Positions 49,406-59,456 of a DNA stretch of 64,000 nucleotides are shown in pieces. The stretch comes from a candidate division KSB1 bacterium (lineage in GTDB: Bacteria > Zhuqueibacterota > Zhuqueibacteria > Residuimicrobiales > Krinioviventaceae): assembly GCA_034521575.1 (NCBI GenBank), contig JAXHMJ010000005.1:1922001-1986000 (forward strand), in the 5' to 3' direction. Each line of letters starts with the position of its first letter. Positions within the stretch are counted from its first letter, which is position 1. The notes below the pieces were generated by a model. That model was given only the letters and a program-made list of their open reading frames with translations. It was not told where the DNA came from and ran no database searches. The position numbers were made by a program, and so were the translations under genes.

Positions 49406-51016
49406 ATGAGTAATATGGCCTTTGGATTAACAGATGGCATCATCTTTCTTGCCTTTTTCGGGTTCGTTGTAGCTTTTAGTATGTGGAAAAGTCGTAAAGG
49501 AAAAACCGGTGAAGATTACTTTCTGGCCGGGAGAGGATTGATCTGGCCGTTAATCGGTTTGTCCATGATTGCCGCCAATATTTCGACAGAACAATTTGTC
49601 GGTATGTCCGGCCAGGGGGCGGGTCAGGCGGGATTGGCGATTGCCAGTTACGAATGGATGGCCGCTATTACTATGGTCATTACAGCTATTTTCCTTCTGC
49701 CGCATTTTTTAAAGGCCGGAATTTATACATTTCCAGAATTTCTGGAATACCGTTATTCCCCTCTTGCCAGAAACCTGATGGCGTTTTATACCATGCTGAT
49801 CTATGTTTTTGTGCTCGTGGCTTCCGTTCTCTACTCGGGGGGATTAACCATAGAAACCTTATTTCACGGCGCACAACCGTTTGGAATTGAAGTAACTCTG
49901 ACCAAAGCTGTCTGGCTTGTTGGGATAATCGCTGCGATTTACACAGTATGGGGCGGCCTAAAAGGTATTGCCTGGGCAGATCTATTTTTCGGGTCCAGCC
50001 TGATAATCGGCGGTTTTATCATTCTGTTCATAGGTTTGGACAAAGTGGGAGGAGTCGGGAGTTTCTATGAAGCAAATCATGAAAAAATGCATATGATTCT
50101 TCCCGCGGACCATCCTGTGCTTCCTTGGACCGCCCTTGTATTCGGATTATGGATTCCAAATTTTTACTATTGGAGTGTGAATCAATTTATCACACAACGA
50201 ACACTGGCAGCCAAAAGTTTGAAAGAAGGGCAGTTTGGAGTTTTGTTTGCCGCCTTTTTAAAACTCATCACGCCGTTTATCATCGTAATACCGGGCATTA
50301 TCGCTTTTCAATTGTTTAGAAATGAAATGACCGGACCAGACGCGACAACCGATGCCGCTTTTCCGCTTATTATTCGAAACATTATTCCTACCGGCCTTAG
50401 GGGATTTATCTTTGCAGCGGTCGGTGGAGCGGTAATGAGTTCTCTAGCTTCCATGTTAAATTCTGCTTCTACAATATTTACCATGGATTTGTTTAAAAGA
50501 TTTATCAATACCAATCCGTCGCATAAAACAGTTGTCTGGACCGGCCGTACTTCAACCTTGATATTCCTGCTTATCGGTTGTTTGATTGCTCCGGTTTTGA
50601 GCAATCCTGCATTAAAGGGTATTTTCACGTATATACAGGAATTTCAAGGATTTATTTCTCCAGGTATTTTGGCGGCATTTGCCTTTGGGCTTTTGTTTAA
50701 AAAAGCGCCAAAACAGGCAGGCGTTGCAGCCTTGATTTTAAATCCAGTCATTTATGGATTGCTGCTTGTCTTTTTCGGTCAGCTCCCGGTGTTTAGTTCG
50801 GTTAATATTGCCGAAGTGGCGTTTTTGAACAGAATGGCTATTACGTTTATTATCATTGTAATTATTATGGGTTTCATTACATGGCGCAACCCCCTTGAAA
50901 AACCAATGGTAATGCCGGAACGAAAAGACTTTGATGCCGCGGTCGCTCCAGGAGTTAAACGCTTAGGCGCAGTTATTATTATTATAGTCATCGCCCTTTA
51001 CATTATTTTCTGGTAA
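49406..51016 (+). CDS. Sodium:solute symporter (SSS/SGLT family)
   Basis: Thirteen- to fourteen-helix sodium-coupled transporter of 536 residues. Its N-terminal segment (GRGLIWPLIGLSMIAANIST) and the LeuT-fold core (YSVNQF-type region WSVNQFITQRTLAAKSLKEG; FAAVGGAVMSSLASMLNSAS) resemble sodium/galactose and sodium/glucose transporters such as vSGLT. GAGGAG lies 7 bases before the ATG. Galactokinase follows on the same strand after a terminator-like hairpin, so galactose is the favoured substrate. It could supply galactose released by the GH2 and GH97 enzymes of the degradation operon. Confidence 0.92.
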   Translation: MSNMAFGLTDGIIFLAFFGFVVAFSMWKSRKGKTGEDYFLAGRGLIWPLIGLSMIAANISTEQFVGMSGQGAGQAGLAIASYEWMAAITMVITAIFLLPHFLKAGIYTFPEFLEYRYSPLARNLMAFYTMLIYVFVLVASVLYSGGLTIETLFHGAQPFGIEVTLTKAVWLVGIIAAIYTVWGGLKGIAWADLFFGSSLIIGGFIILFIGLDKVGGVGSFYEANHEKMHMILPADHPVLPWTALVFGLWIPNFYYWSVNQFITQRTLAAKSLKEGQFGVLFAAFLKLITPFIIVIPGIIAFQLFRNEMTGPDATTDAAFPLIIRNIIPTGLRGFIFAAVGGAVMSSLASMLNSASTIFTMDLFKRFINTNPSHKTVVWTGRTSTLIFLLIGCLIAPVLSNPALKGIFTYIQEFQGFISPGILAAFAFGLLFKKAPKQAGVAALILNPVIYGLLLVFFGQLPVFSSVNIAEVAFLNRMAITFIIIVIIMGFITWRNPLEKPMVMPERKDFDAAVAPGVKRLGAVIIIIVIALYIIFW

Positions 51017-51024
51017 ATCATTAT

Positions 51025-51061
51025 AACACTCTCGTCGTTTGATTTGCCGGGAGTGTTTTTT
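51025..51061 (+). terminator. Terminator between symporter and galactokinase
   Basis: Arms ACACTC (51027-51032) and GAGTGT (51051-51056) pair around a loop and are followed directly by T6. It would stop most transcripts after the symporter, leaving galK to read-through or its own promoter. Confidence 0.65.
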
Positions 51062-51125
51062 GAATGGATAAGGATACATTCAACGATTGAAAATACAATC
51101 ACAGAAATCATACAGAGGTTGTTTC

Positions 51126-52277
51126 TTGAAAGACAAAAAAACATTTATCACAACATTCAGACAGCATTTTGACGCCGAACCGAGAATATTTTGCGCCCCC
51201 GGCCGAGTGAACCTGATCGGAGAACATACCGATTACAATGACGGGTTTGTTTTTCCCATGGCTATCGGTCATTACACCACTATCGCTGTGGCTCCCCGGA
51301 CGGATCGGAAACTCTATCTGATCTCCCATAACCTAAATGAAAAAGCCACAGTGGATCTGACTAAAAACGAGCCTGCTGGCAAGTGGCATGATTACATTGC
51401 CGGCATTGCGGCCATGCTGGAACAGAAAGGCGTCCGTATACCGGGCGCCAATCTGTATATTTACAGTGACGTGCCGGTTGGCGCGGGACTGTCTTCATCG
51501 GCAGCGCTTGAAATCTCAAGCGCCCTGGCCTTGCTGTCCACATCGGGCAAGACTATACCGAACAGAGAACTGGCATTGCTCGGCCAGCGCGCTGAAAATC
51601 AGTTCGTCGGCATGAACTGCGGCATTATGGATCAGTTTATTTCAGTTCACGGCGAACAGGACCACGCTTTGTTTCTGGACTGCCGCACCCTCGATTATCA
51701 ACAGGTACCCCTTCCTTCGGATCATGTGCGTATCGTTATCTGCAACACCATGGTCAAACATGAATTGGGAGCCTCGGAATACAACAATCGACGGGCTGAA
51801 TGCGAAAAAGGTGTCAGTATTTTGAAAAATGATTTTCCTGACATTAAAGCCCTGCGCGATGTATCGCTCAGTCAGTTTATTGCGTCCCAGGACAAGTTGC
51901 CTCCCGTTGTGCAAAAACGCTGCCGTCATGTCATTACAGAGAATGAAAGAACCGAGCAATCCATTCAAGCGCTCGAAACGGGGGATCTGGTTTTATTCGG
52001 AGATTTGATGAACGGTTCACACGACAGCTTGCGAGATGACTATGCCGTCAGCTGCAAAGAACTCGATATGATGGTCGATCTTGCACGGCATATAAAAGGT
52101 GTGCTCGGCGCGAGAATGACCGGAGGCGGCTTTGGCGGTTGTACAGTCAATCTGGTAAAAAAGGAAAATGCTGACCAATTTTGCAAACAAATCAGCAAAG
52201 CCTATAAAGACAAAACCGATTTAACCCCCGATATCTATGTCTCGATACCGGCGCAAGGGGCTTTTGAGTGGAAATAG
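51126..52277 (+). CDS. galK: Galactokinase
   Basis: GHMP-family kinase that phosphorylates galactose at C1, the first step of the Leloir pathway. All motifs are in order: APGRVNLIGEHTDYNDGFVF (galactose-binding), PVGAGLSSSAALEISSA (ATP loop), NCGIMDQFIS with the catalytic Asp, and ARMTGGGFGGCTVNLV. TTG at 51126 is preferred, with AGAGG about 8 bases upstream, giving 383 residues, the normal length. An upstream TTG at 51087 is possible. No galT, galE or aldose epimerase gene is next to it; other Leloir genes must lie elsewhere. Confidence 0.96.
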   Translation: MKDKKTFITTFRQHFDAEPRIFCAPGRVNLIGEHTDYNDGFVFPMAIGHYTTIAVAPRTDRKLYLISHNLNEKATVDLTKNEPAGKWHDYIAGIAAMLEQKGVRIPGANLYIYSDVPVGAGLSSSAALEISSALALLSTSGKTIPNRELALLGQRAENQFVGMNCGIMDQFISVHGEQDHALFLDCRTLDYQQVPLPSDHVRIVICNTMVKHELGASEYNNRRAECEKGVSILKNDFPDIKALRDVSLSQFIASQDKLPPVVQKRCRHVITENERTEQSIQALETGDLVLFGDLMNGSHDSLRDDYAVSCKELDMMVDLARHIKGVLGARMTGGGFGGCTVNLVKKENADQFCKQISKAYKDKTDLTPDIYVSIPAQGAFEWK

Positions 52278-52363
52278 CAGAGGACCCCCGCGAAACCATT
52301 GCGGTTTCGCAGCATTCTTTCATAAACAGCATTTTCCTCTGAACTCAAAACCACGGGAACAAT

Positions 52364-53008
52364 ATGTCCGACAGACAAAAGACTGTAACAAACGCACCTC
52401 ACACTCGCTTTGATTACATTATATTCGACCTTGGCGGTGTCCTGGTCGAATACCAAAGGTCTCCCTCAATACTGGAATACACTGAATCCCCGCTTACAAA
52501 AGAAGACCTCTCGTGGTGGTGGCAGCGCTCATCAACGGTTATCCGGTTTGAAAAAGGCGAAATAAGTGAAACCGAGTTTTCAGAAAAATCAATCAATGAA
52601 CTCAACCTCCAGGTCAGTACAGAAAAGTTTTTAGATTGGTTTGCTTCCAGCTTTAAAGGACTTTTACCCGGCGTATCGGACATTATAATGCAGTTAAGTC
52701 AAACACACCAGCTCGCCACCATTTCCAATGTTAACAAAGTATTTTGGGATAAATTTGAAAAAACAGATATTTACACCTTTTTTTCAAGGCGCTTTCTCTC
52801 ATTTGAACTGGGTATCCGCAAACCTGATTTGGAACTCTATAAAATCGTTTTACAAACTCTAAAGGCCCCCCCCCATCGTCTTTTATACTTTGACGATTTG
52901 TACGAAAATATTGATGCCGCAAAAACACTGGGGATTCAAAGTTACGTTGCAAAAAACGTTAAAGATATCATAAAAATTGCAGAAAAATTTGATCTGTTAA
53001 ACAATTAA
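52364..53008 (+). CDS. HAD family phosphatase (YihX-like)
   Basis: Haloacid dehalogenase superfamily hydrolase, subfamily IA, 214 residues. Motif I is FDLGGVLVEY, with Gly in place of the second Asp, as in YihX/epoxide-hydrolase-N-type phosphatases. Motif II is TISNVN, motif III the Lys in GIRKPDLELYK, and motif IV YFDDLYENIDAA. A four-helix cap lies between motifs I and II. YihX dephosphorylates glucose 1-phosphate. A sugar phosphate substrate here is plausible because galK is 87 bases upstream, but it is not proven. The stretch CCCCCCC near 52866 is in frame and gives APPHRLLYFDD, so no shift is implied. Confidence 0.88.
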   Translation: MSDRQKTVTNAPHTRFDYIIFDLGGVLVEYQRSPSILEYTESPLTKEDLSWWWQRSSTVIRFEKGEISETEFSEKSINELNLQVSTEKFLDWFASSFKGLLPGVSDIIMQLSQTHQLATISNVNKVFWDKFEKTDIYTFFSRRFLSFELGIRKPDLELYKIVLQTLKAPPHRLLYFDDLYENIDAAKTLGIQSYVAKNVKDIIKIAEKFDLLNN

Positions 53009-53038
53009 AAGAGCCAGAATCTACACTTTTGACTGACG

Positions 53039-54190
53039 ATGAATGAAAACCATAAATCCAAAGTTGCGCTTGTCTATTGCGACAGCTATGATGAAAACAG
53101 GCTGTATTCCGCGGTAAAGCAAGGCATTGATCTTTTAGGCGGATTTGAGCAATATATCAATCCGAACGATAAAGTTCTGTTAAAACCGAATATTTTGGTG
53201 GGAGACCCGCCTGCAAAAGCTTCCGCGACACATCCACAAGTCTTCCGTGCAGTGGCCAGACTGCTGCTTGAAACACATCCAAACGTCGCCTATGGTGACT
53301 CGCCGGCCATTGGCAGCTGCGGGCAAATGAAACGCGCCGGATTTCATAAAATCGGTACTGAACTGGGATTGCATCTTGCGGATTTTGATCAGGGTCAGGA
53401 CGTTAAATTTCCGGACTCTCCATTCACCAAATCATTTAAAATCGCAAACGGGGTCCTTGAATCGGACGCTTTGATCAGTATCAGTAAATTGAAAACACAT
53501 CAGCTTTCGCGTATCACAGGCGCTGTCAAGAACCAGTTCGGCTGCATACCCGGTCTGCTAAAAACAGAATATCATCTTTGGATTCCAAATGCTTATGACT
53601 TTTGCAAAATGTTGGTGACCCTAAATCTGTTGATCCAACCCAAACTTTACATCATGGATGGAATCACAGCAATGCAGGGAAACGGCCCGAGGGGCGGTGA
53701 ACCAGTTCCGATGAATACTCTGCTCTTTTCAAATGACCCCATCGCTCTGGATGCAACCGCTGCCCGCCTGGTGGCTCTCAATCCGGAGCATGTCACAACA
53801 TCCGGCCCGGGTGAAGAATGGGGTTTGGGTACCTGGAAAAAAGATCAAATTGAATTATTGGGACATCCTTTCGATGCCTTGTACAATCCGGACTTTGATA
53901 TTCCGCGCAAACCGGTCTCCTCTGTAACCCGAACGGGACGGATTTCTTTTATCAAAAACTGGATTTCCCCGCGACCGGTCATTGATTCGGAACGCTGTGT
54001 GCGCTGCGGTATGTGTGTCAGAGCCTGCCCGGTTTCACCGAAAGCTGTAGACTGGCAAGACGATGATAAAAAACCGCCACTCTACAATTACAAGCGCTGT
54101 ATTCGTTGTTTCTGCTGTCAGGAGATATGTCCCGAACAGGCGATAACAGTGAGGACCCCCTGGCTGGGCCGATTGCTTTTCAGACGATGA
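53039..54190 (+). CDS. DUF362 protein with 2x[4Fe-4S] ferredoxin domain
   Basis: 383 residues. The DUF362 part (about 1-290) begins KVALVYCDSYDENRL and has VLLKPNILVGDPPAK and KLKTHQLSRITGAVKNQFG. A C-terminal bacterial ferredoxin domain has two cysteine clusters (CVRCGMCVRACPV and CIRCFCCQEICPE), enough for two [4Fe-4S] centres. Proteins of this layout occur in many anaerobes as electron-transfer or iron-sulfur proteins of undefined role. There is no signal peptide, so it is cytoplasmic. It follows the HAD gene by 30 bases and precedes the YihY gene by about 60, so all three may share a transcript. The function is not known. Confidence 0.9.
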   Translation: MNENHKSKVALVYCDSYDENRLYSAVKQGIDLLGGFEQYINPNDKVLLKPNILVGDPPAKASATHPQVFRAVARLLLETHPNVAYGDSPAIGSCGQMKRAGFHKIGTELGLHLADFDQGQDVKFPDSPFTKSFKIANGVLESDALISISKLKTHQLSRITGAVKNQFGCIPGLLKTEYHLWIPNAYDFCKMLVTLNLLIQPKLYIMDGITAMQGNGPRGGEPVPMNTLLFSNDPIALDATAARLVALNPEHVTTSGPGEEWGLGTWKKDQIELLGHPFDALYNPDFDIPRKPVSSVTRTGRISFIKNWISPRPVIDSERCVRCGMCVRACPVSPKAVDWQDDDKKPPLYNYKRCIRCFCCQEICPEQAITVRTPWLGRLLFRR

Positions 54191-54251
54191 CTGGACGGAT
54201 CATGGCCTGAAATTTGCAATCTCTATGCTGAACACAAGGGTCTGATTATCT

Positions 54252-55622
54252 ATGAAAAAACAAACTCAAAAACTGGAACAATTCAAACAGGCGGTTGTTC
54301 GATTTTTCAAATATGATATCTGGCACAAAGATGTCAAACAACTGCCCGGAATCCGCAAGGCTATATACCAATGGTCTATGATCCTCTTTTTGGTGGTCCG
54401 CGGATTTTTTAAAGAACACATCTGGATCCGAGCTTCTTCTCTCGTTTTCAGTACCCTGTTGGCGATTGTCCCCATGCTCGCGGTGATTTTTTCCCTGCTC
54501 AAGGGATTCGGATTCCACAGACGGCTCGAGCCTGCGCTGCAGCGTCTGTTTGCACCGCTCGGCCAGGAAAAAATAGAAACCATTACCCCCCGGGTTATCG
54601 AATTTTTGGATAATATCGACGTGGGCGCTTTGGGTGTCATCGGACTCATGGTGTTGTTGTTTTCCGTTTTCTCTGTGGTCAGCACAATCGAAGGCGCATT
54701 CAATTCAATCTGGCAAATACGAAAATCACGGAGCTTTCACAGACGACTCAGCGACTATTTCAGCTTTCTTTTACTGGGTCCGTTCTTGTTGATTATCATT
54801 CCGGGATTTACAGCTTATATTCAGCAAATTTCTATCATACATTCAATCGGCGAGACGACAGGGCTTGATGTGTTTTTCAGACGGTTCTGGACATTGCTGG
54901 CCAGCTGGCTGCTGTTTTATCTTTTTTATGTTTTCATTCCCAATACACGCGTAAAACTAAAATCCGCATTGGTCGGCGCTATTGCGGCGGGTACAATCTG
55001 GCAAATCGTCAATTTCGCCTTTACACAGTTTTTTGTAACAGCATACCAGACCGGTCCGTCCGGCGCATTGTATTCCAGTTTTGCCACAATTCCTCTTTTT
55101 CTCATCTGGCTGTACATCAGTTGGGCCATTATACTGTTGGGCGGTGAGATTTGTTTCACCCATCAAAACCACAAGCTTTTGGGGTGGCAAATCGCTCAAA
55201 AAAGTTATAGCAGCAAAGACCGTTTGTTCCTTTCAATCAAAATTTTAATCTTGCTTTCCAGACAATTTTACCAGGGAAAAAAACCGCTCACGAGCACTGA
55301 ATTGAGCAACACCATGCAGCTTGCAGAACCGCAAATTGATAGCATGCTCAACACATTGATTCATACCGGTCTGATCTACATTGTCGAGGACGAAGAATTG
55401 CGCTACAGTCCGGCGAAAAGCCTGAACACCCTGACCATCCGTGACGTCATCACCGCGTTGCAGGAGAACGGTGATGAATTTGAACTCGATCCGGATAAAT
55501 TTCCGGTTGATGCAGTGCTCAGTACGATCCGAAAAGAATACGACACAGCGATGGATGAATTGTTTTCGGATTGGACCTTTGAAATGTTAGTGCAGAAAGA
55601 CAAGGCGGAAACGATAACATAA
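54252..55622 (+). CDS. YihY/BrkB family membrane protein with C-terminal winged helix
   Basis: 456 residues. The N-terminal ~300 residues form six membrane helices of the YihY/BrkB family (formerly called ribonuclease BN), with typical segments RASSLVFSTLLAIVPMLAV, FSVVSTIEGAFNSIWQIRKS and GPSGALYSSFATIPLFLIWL. The C-terminal ~130 residues are soluble and look like a winged-helix domain (TELSNTMQLAEPQIDSMLNT, then a beta hairpin), a known extension in some members. Suggested roles include transport or envelope maintenance; none is established. About 60 bases separate it from the DUF362 gene. Confidence 0.9.
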   Translation: MKKQTQKLEQFKQAVVRFFKYDIWHKDVKQLPGIRKAIYQWSMILFLVVRGFFKEHIWIRASSLVFSTLLAIVPMLAVIFSLLKGFGFHRRLEPALQRLFAPLGQEKIETITPRVIEFLDNIDVGALGVIGLMVLLFSVFSVVSTIEGAFNSIWQIRKSRSFHRRLSDYFSFLLLGPFLLIIIPGFTAYIQQISIIHSIGETTGLDVFFRRFWTLLASWLLFYLFYVFIPNTRVKLKSALVGAIAAGTIWQIVNFAFTQFFVTAYQTGPSGALYSSFATIPLFLIWLYISWAIILLGGEICFTHQNHKLLGWQIAQKSYSSKDRLFLSIKILILLSRQFYQGKKPLTSTELSNTMQLAEPQIDSMLNTLIHTGLIYIVEDEELRYSPAKSLNTLTIRDVITALQENGDEFELDPDKFPVDAVLSTIRKEYDTAMDELFSDWTFEMLVQKDKAETIT

Positions 55623-55675
55623 AAGTTGTATACAGGGCGCAGGCCCGGGGAGCCATTTAAAAAAGGGGATTTCTC

Positions 55676-58152
55676 ATGAAAAGCATTCTTTTTTGTTTGT
55701 TATTCACAGCCGCATCTCATTCACAGATTGTACTCTCGGAAATTATGTTCAATCCGAAAGGAGATGAACGCACTCTGGAATATATCGAATTGTTCAACAA
55801 ATCGAAAACTACAAGCCTCTCGCTCAAAAACCACATGCTCACAGATGGACAGGGGGTCGATCAAATTACAACCGTAACCGGTGAACTCTCACTGCAACCA
55901 GAGCAATTTGCACTCGTTCTTTCTCCCACATATTATGAGAAAAGCACGGCCTACGACAGCATTGTACCACCCGAAACCTTGTGGCTAACCATCCATAACA
56001 GCCAATTCGGGGCCTATGGTCTGAATAATTCGAAAGGTGAACCTGTCTCGCTATTAAGTCCGGATTCGAGCGTCCTGTCATCGTATACCTATACAGTAGA
56101 TAACGATGACGGCATATCTGATGAAAAAATTGATCTCTACGGATCAGATGCAGCGGATAACTGGGGTAATTCTCAACCCGGTGGAACGCCCGGATTTTTA
56201 AACTCCATATCCCCGGCATCCCATGATCTGTCCCTTGAATACATTGATCATTTTCCCGCTCCCTGCAGCGATCAAGACAGCGTCACCATTTTGATTTTAT
56301 TAACAAACAAAGGGTTGCACGCTATTGAATACATTGATTTGATTGTTGAAATCAGATCAGATACCACTGAACCCCACGGTTCTCCCATTTACCAATCCCG
56401 TCTCACCAACAGGATACCCATTTCAGATTCAGTGCGGAACACGATAAAGCTGTCTCCATTTGAACCCGGCAGATATGACTTGAAAATCAAGGCAAACACT
56501 GAAAAAGATGATCGACTGAGCAATAACAGCATCAATCTGAAGCTATTATGTTACCCTTTATTTTCACCCAAAGATATTCTTATTAATGAAATTTATTTTG
56601 ATCCTGCGCCTGATAGCAGTGAATGGGTGGAACTTTACAACAACAGCGGCCAAACTATCAATTTATGCAACTGGACATTTTCAGATTCTCGCACCCGCAT
56701 AAGGGTTCAGAGAGTATACAATTTTTATCCGGTGAATATATTCTGCTTGGCTCCTCTCCATTTGACCGGGACCGTCTAAAATGGATTGAATGCAATTTAC
56801 CGGCGCTGAACAACCCTGGTGACAACCTGACACTACAAAATCCCGTCGGAACGGTTATTGACAGTCTAAAGTACCAGTCGAACTGGGGCGGCGGAGACGG
56901 GATATCGCTTGAACGCATCGAATTCTCGGGAGCATCAACTGACCCTGACAATTGGCGGGGATGTACAGATTCAAGCGGACACACTGCAGGGCGATATAAC
57001 AGTAACAGTCCCAAACAATACGATCTTGAGATAAAATCATCTTTCTGGCAGCCGGAAGCTCCATCTCACAACACACCCGTTTATCTGAACGCTGTCATCC
57101 TGAATGTCGGACGATCAACTTTGAGCGGCATTACCGTCGAATGGTCGGCTCAATCATGTGCAGATCAACACCCGCACCGTATCGGCATCTATACCATTCC
57201 GTCACTGGCGCCCAAAGACAGCGCGACCGCAGGCATCAGATGGAACCATGCGATGCCAGGATCGTATCATCTCACTGCTGCAGTTCACCATTCAAGCGAT
57301 TCGAATTTGGTCAACAACATTCTTACAGATACGATAAGCATAAGCGCCCCGGCTTTATCCGCGGTGGTGACTGAAATTTTATATAATCCCGACGATAAAA
57401 TGAGTGAAAGTATAGAATTGTATAACAGGTCCCCCCACCCGCTTGAACTCTCCGGATGGACATTGACGGACAGTGATTCTTTATCGCCGTTATCTTTTGC
57501 TGTAAATAACTACTTGCTGCCATCAAACCATTATTGCGTGATTTGCCGTGATTCCTCTGCCGCAAAGGCCAACACAGATTCATGGATTGTATCTTTGATT
57601 TTACCCAATCTCAACAATACAAATGATTTGATAAAACTATCAGACGCCAATGGCCGGATGATGGACTCGCTCATTTATCATTCGGAATGGGGCGGAGAAA
57701 AAGGCCGGTCTTTGGAACGTATTCACGCAAATCTGGACTCTAATGACCCTCACAACTGGTCAACCTGTCTTCATCCGGATGGACACACTTTGGGTAAAGT
57801 AAATAGCAATTATATTCCTGTCACATCCCGGCCTGTTACTCTAACAGCAGAACCCAACCCGTTTTCTCCAAATCAGGATGGAATAGACGACCATACGATC
57901 ATTCAATACCATCTCTCCAGGCCCGCTGAATTGATAAATCTCAAGATATATGACATCCAGGGTCGACTGGTGAGATTTCTTAGGAATAACGATAAAAGTC
58001 CGATTGAACACTATGCGGTGTGGGATGGTAAAGACGACAGCGGTCAAAGGTGCCGCATGGGAATTTATATCATCTTGCTGGAGGCATTAAACACGTCAGG
58101 AAAAACCATAGACCGGAAAAAATCAACCGTTGTGCTGGCGGATAAATTGTAA
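55676..58152 (+). CDS. Secreted lamin-tail-domain protein with FlgD-like C-terminus, one frameshift
   Basis: About 825 residues once the frame is repaired. Signal peptide (MKSILFCLLFTAASHS), then three lamin-tail (LTD) domains: LSEIMFNPKGDERTLEYIEL, INEIYFDPAPDSSEWVELYN and VTEILYNPDDKMSESIELYN. Between them are CARDB/Ig-like stretches (LTNKGLHAIEYIDLIVEI). The C-terminus (AEPNPFSPNQDGIDDHTIIQ; YDIQGRLVRFLRN; WDGKDDSG) is the FlgD/gliding-type tail used for export. The frame changes between about 56690 and 56705, at NWTFSDS / KGSESIQFLSGEY; one added base would join them. LTD domains in secreted bacterial proteins are thought to help bind surfaces or nucleic acid. The role here is unknown. 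Confidence 0.85.
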
Positions 58153-58163
58153 TCTTGTATGAA

Positions 58164-58963
58164 TTATCGGGGAGCATCAATCCGGCTACTGTCTATACTG
58201 GTTTTGTGCCCTTTTACCCATTTTCGTACACGAATGGAATCCAATTTCCCAAGATCCGGCAGCTTATCGTCAAATGGTATGTCACCCAGCTCTATTTCAA
58301 GATTTTCTTCGATCCCCTGCCGCAATCGACGCCATTCCTTTTCATTCACAGTCCATTTGATCATTTTATTGCTTTTAAAACTTTCAATCAATGAATCGAT
58401 ATCCTTTGCTGCAAACATTTTGGGTATATTCTGCAGCGTATCATCCATAACCACCCGGATTCCGCTATCTGCCACGAAAAAAACCCGTTGTTTGAATACG
58501 ACAAAGGCGCTGTCGCTTTGGTACAGCGTCTCTAATTCATTTTGGAACTCCCGCATTTTCTCAAGACGCAGAGCCAGTTCTTTGTCAGTCATGCCCGACC
58601 ACTGAGAAAGTCTGTTGGGAGAACGGGAATCGATTTGTGCACGTTTTAATGCATCCATCGCTGTTTGTACATTAACAGCGTCATGCATATTTTTCATGTT
58701 TAATATTGCGGCAGCCACATTTTCAACTTGCTGAACCGATACCTGCTGGCGCTCGGCCTTTTGCATAAACTCCCGGTACTGCTGCTCAAGCATTGCTTTT
58801 TGCGGACTTAAGGGACCATAGCAAGCAATTCCTCGCCAAACAATCCCAACGTCTTACGCAATACGGAATCACGTACTTGAGTATCGTCGGTTACAATGAG
58901 ATACACGCCAAAAGACAATATCAAGACCAAAAGACCCAAACCTGCTTTTTTGAACAGTTTCAA
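58164..58963 (-). CDS. Uncharacterised membrane-anchored protein, one frameshift
   Basis: From TTG at 58963 (GGGAGA upstream) an N-terminal anchor (KKAGLGLLVLILSFGVYLIV) is followed by a periplasmic helical region. The frame breaks near 58812 after EELLAMVP. One extra base would connect it to SPQKAMLEQQYREFMQKAER and on to the stop at 58164. The C-terminal part has a conserved-looking tail (KWTVNEKEWRRLRQGIEENL). Total about 266 residues. I do not recognise a family. It is on the same strand as, and downstream of, the TPR/beta-propeller and TonB/ExbD genes, from which about 490 bases separate it. It is convergent with the lamin-tail gene, 11 bases between stops. Confidence 0.6.
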
Positions 58964-59456
58964 TGCCCTGTCTCCCAAAAAATGTTGTAAACCCTGAATC
59001 TTATATTAGACTCAATACTTTGAAACAGGTTCCTCTTGTCAGAAAAATAGAATAGCTTTATTTTTATCAGCGACAGATTTGTAGATTCTCTTGATGATCC
59101 GGGCCGTACTTTTGATTTTAGCCATGAGAACGGAGAGCATCTCAGCGCGAAATACAGCCATGCGGTAAAGGACAAATCAGGTAAAGCGTAGGGTATTTCT
59201 ATCAACACCTAACGTTGTGATATCTCCCTTGCAGAACCGTTATCAGTTTCGACGGAGTCCGTCAACGTCTGTTCGCGGTATGGTATTTTTTCCTGCCAAC
59301 CGGGAATGCAGATTGACTGTAAACCCGGGCCAGATAAAAGCTGAAACACCTGGACTCGAGTCATAAATTGACAGGTTTCAAAGCTGTCAAATATTAAAAA
59401 CACAAATATTCTTCCCGGAAAAGCCAGAACAGCATGACGGCCTTTCGTTAAAGATA
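58964..59456. other. 493-base stretch without a convincing gene
   Basis: Open frames on the minus strand (for example 59209-59460) have unnatural composition, overlap each other and lack good starts. The perfect palindrome GACGGAGTCCGTC (near 59261) is too small to be a strong terminator. The stretch may hold a decayed gene (a basic segment MAKIKSTARIIKRIYK can be read near 59070-59120), but I cannot support it. Confidence 0.35.

Noticed and set aside
59260-59275. Palindrome GACGGAGTCCGTC as terminator or operator
   Set aside because: The stem is six base pairs with a one-base loop and no T-run; chance occurrence is likely.
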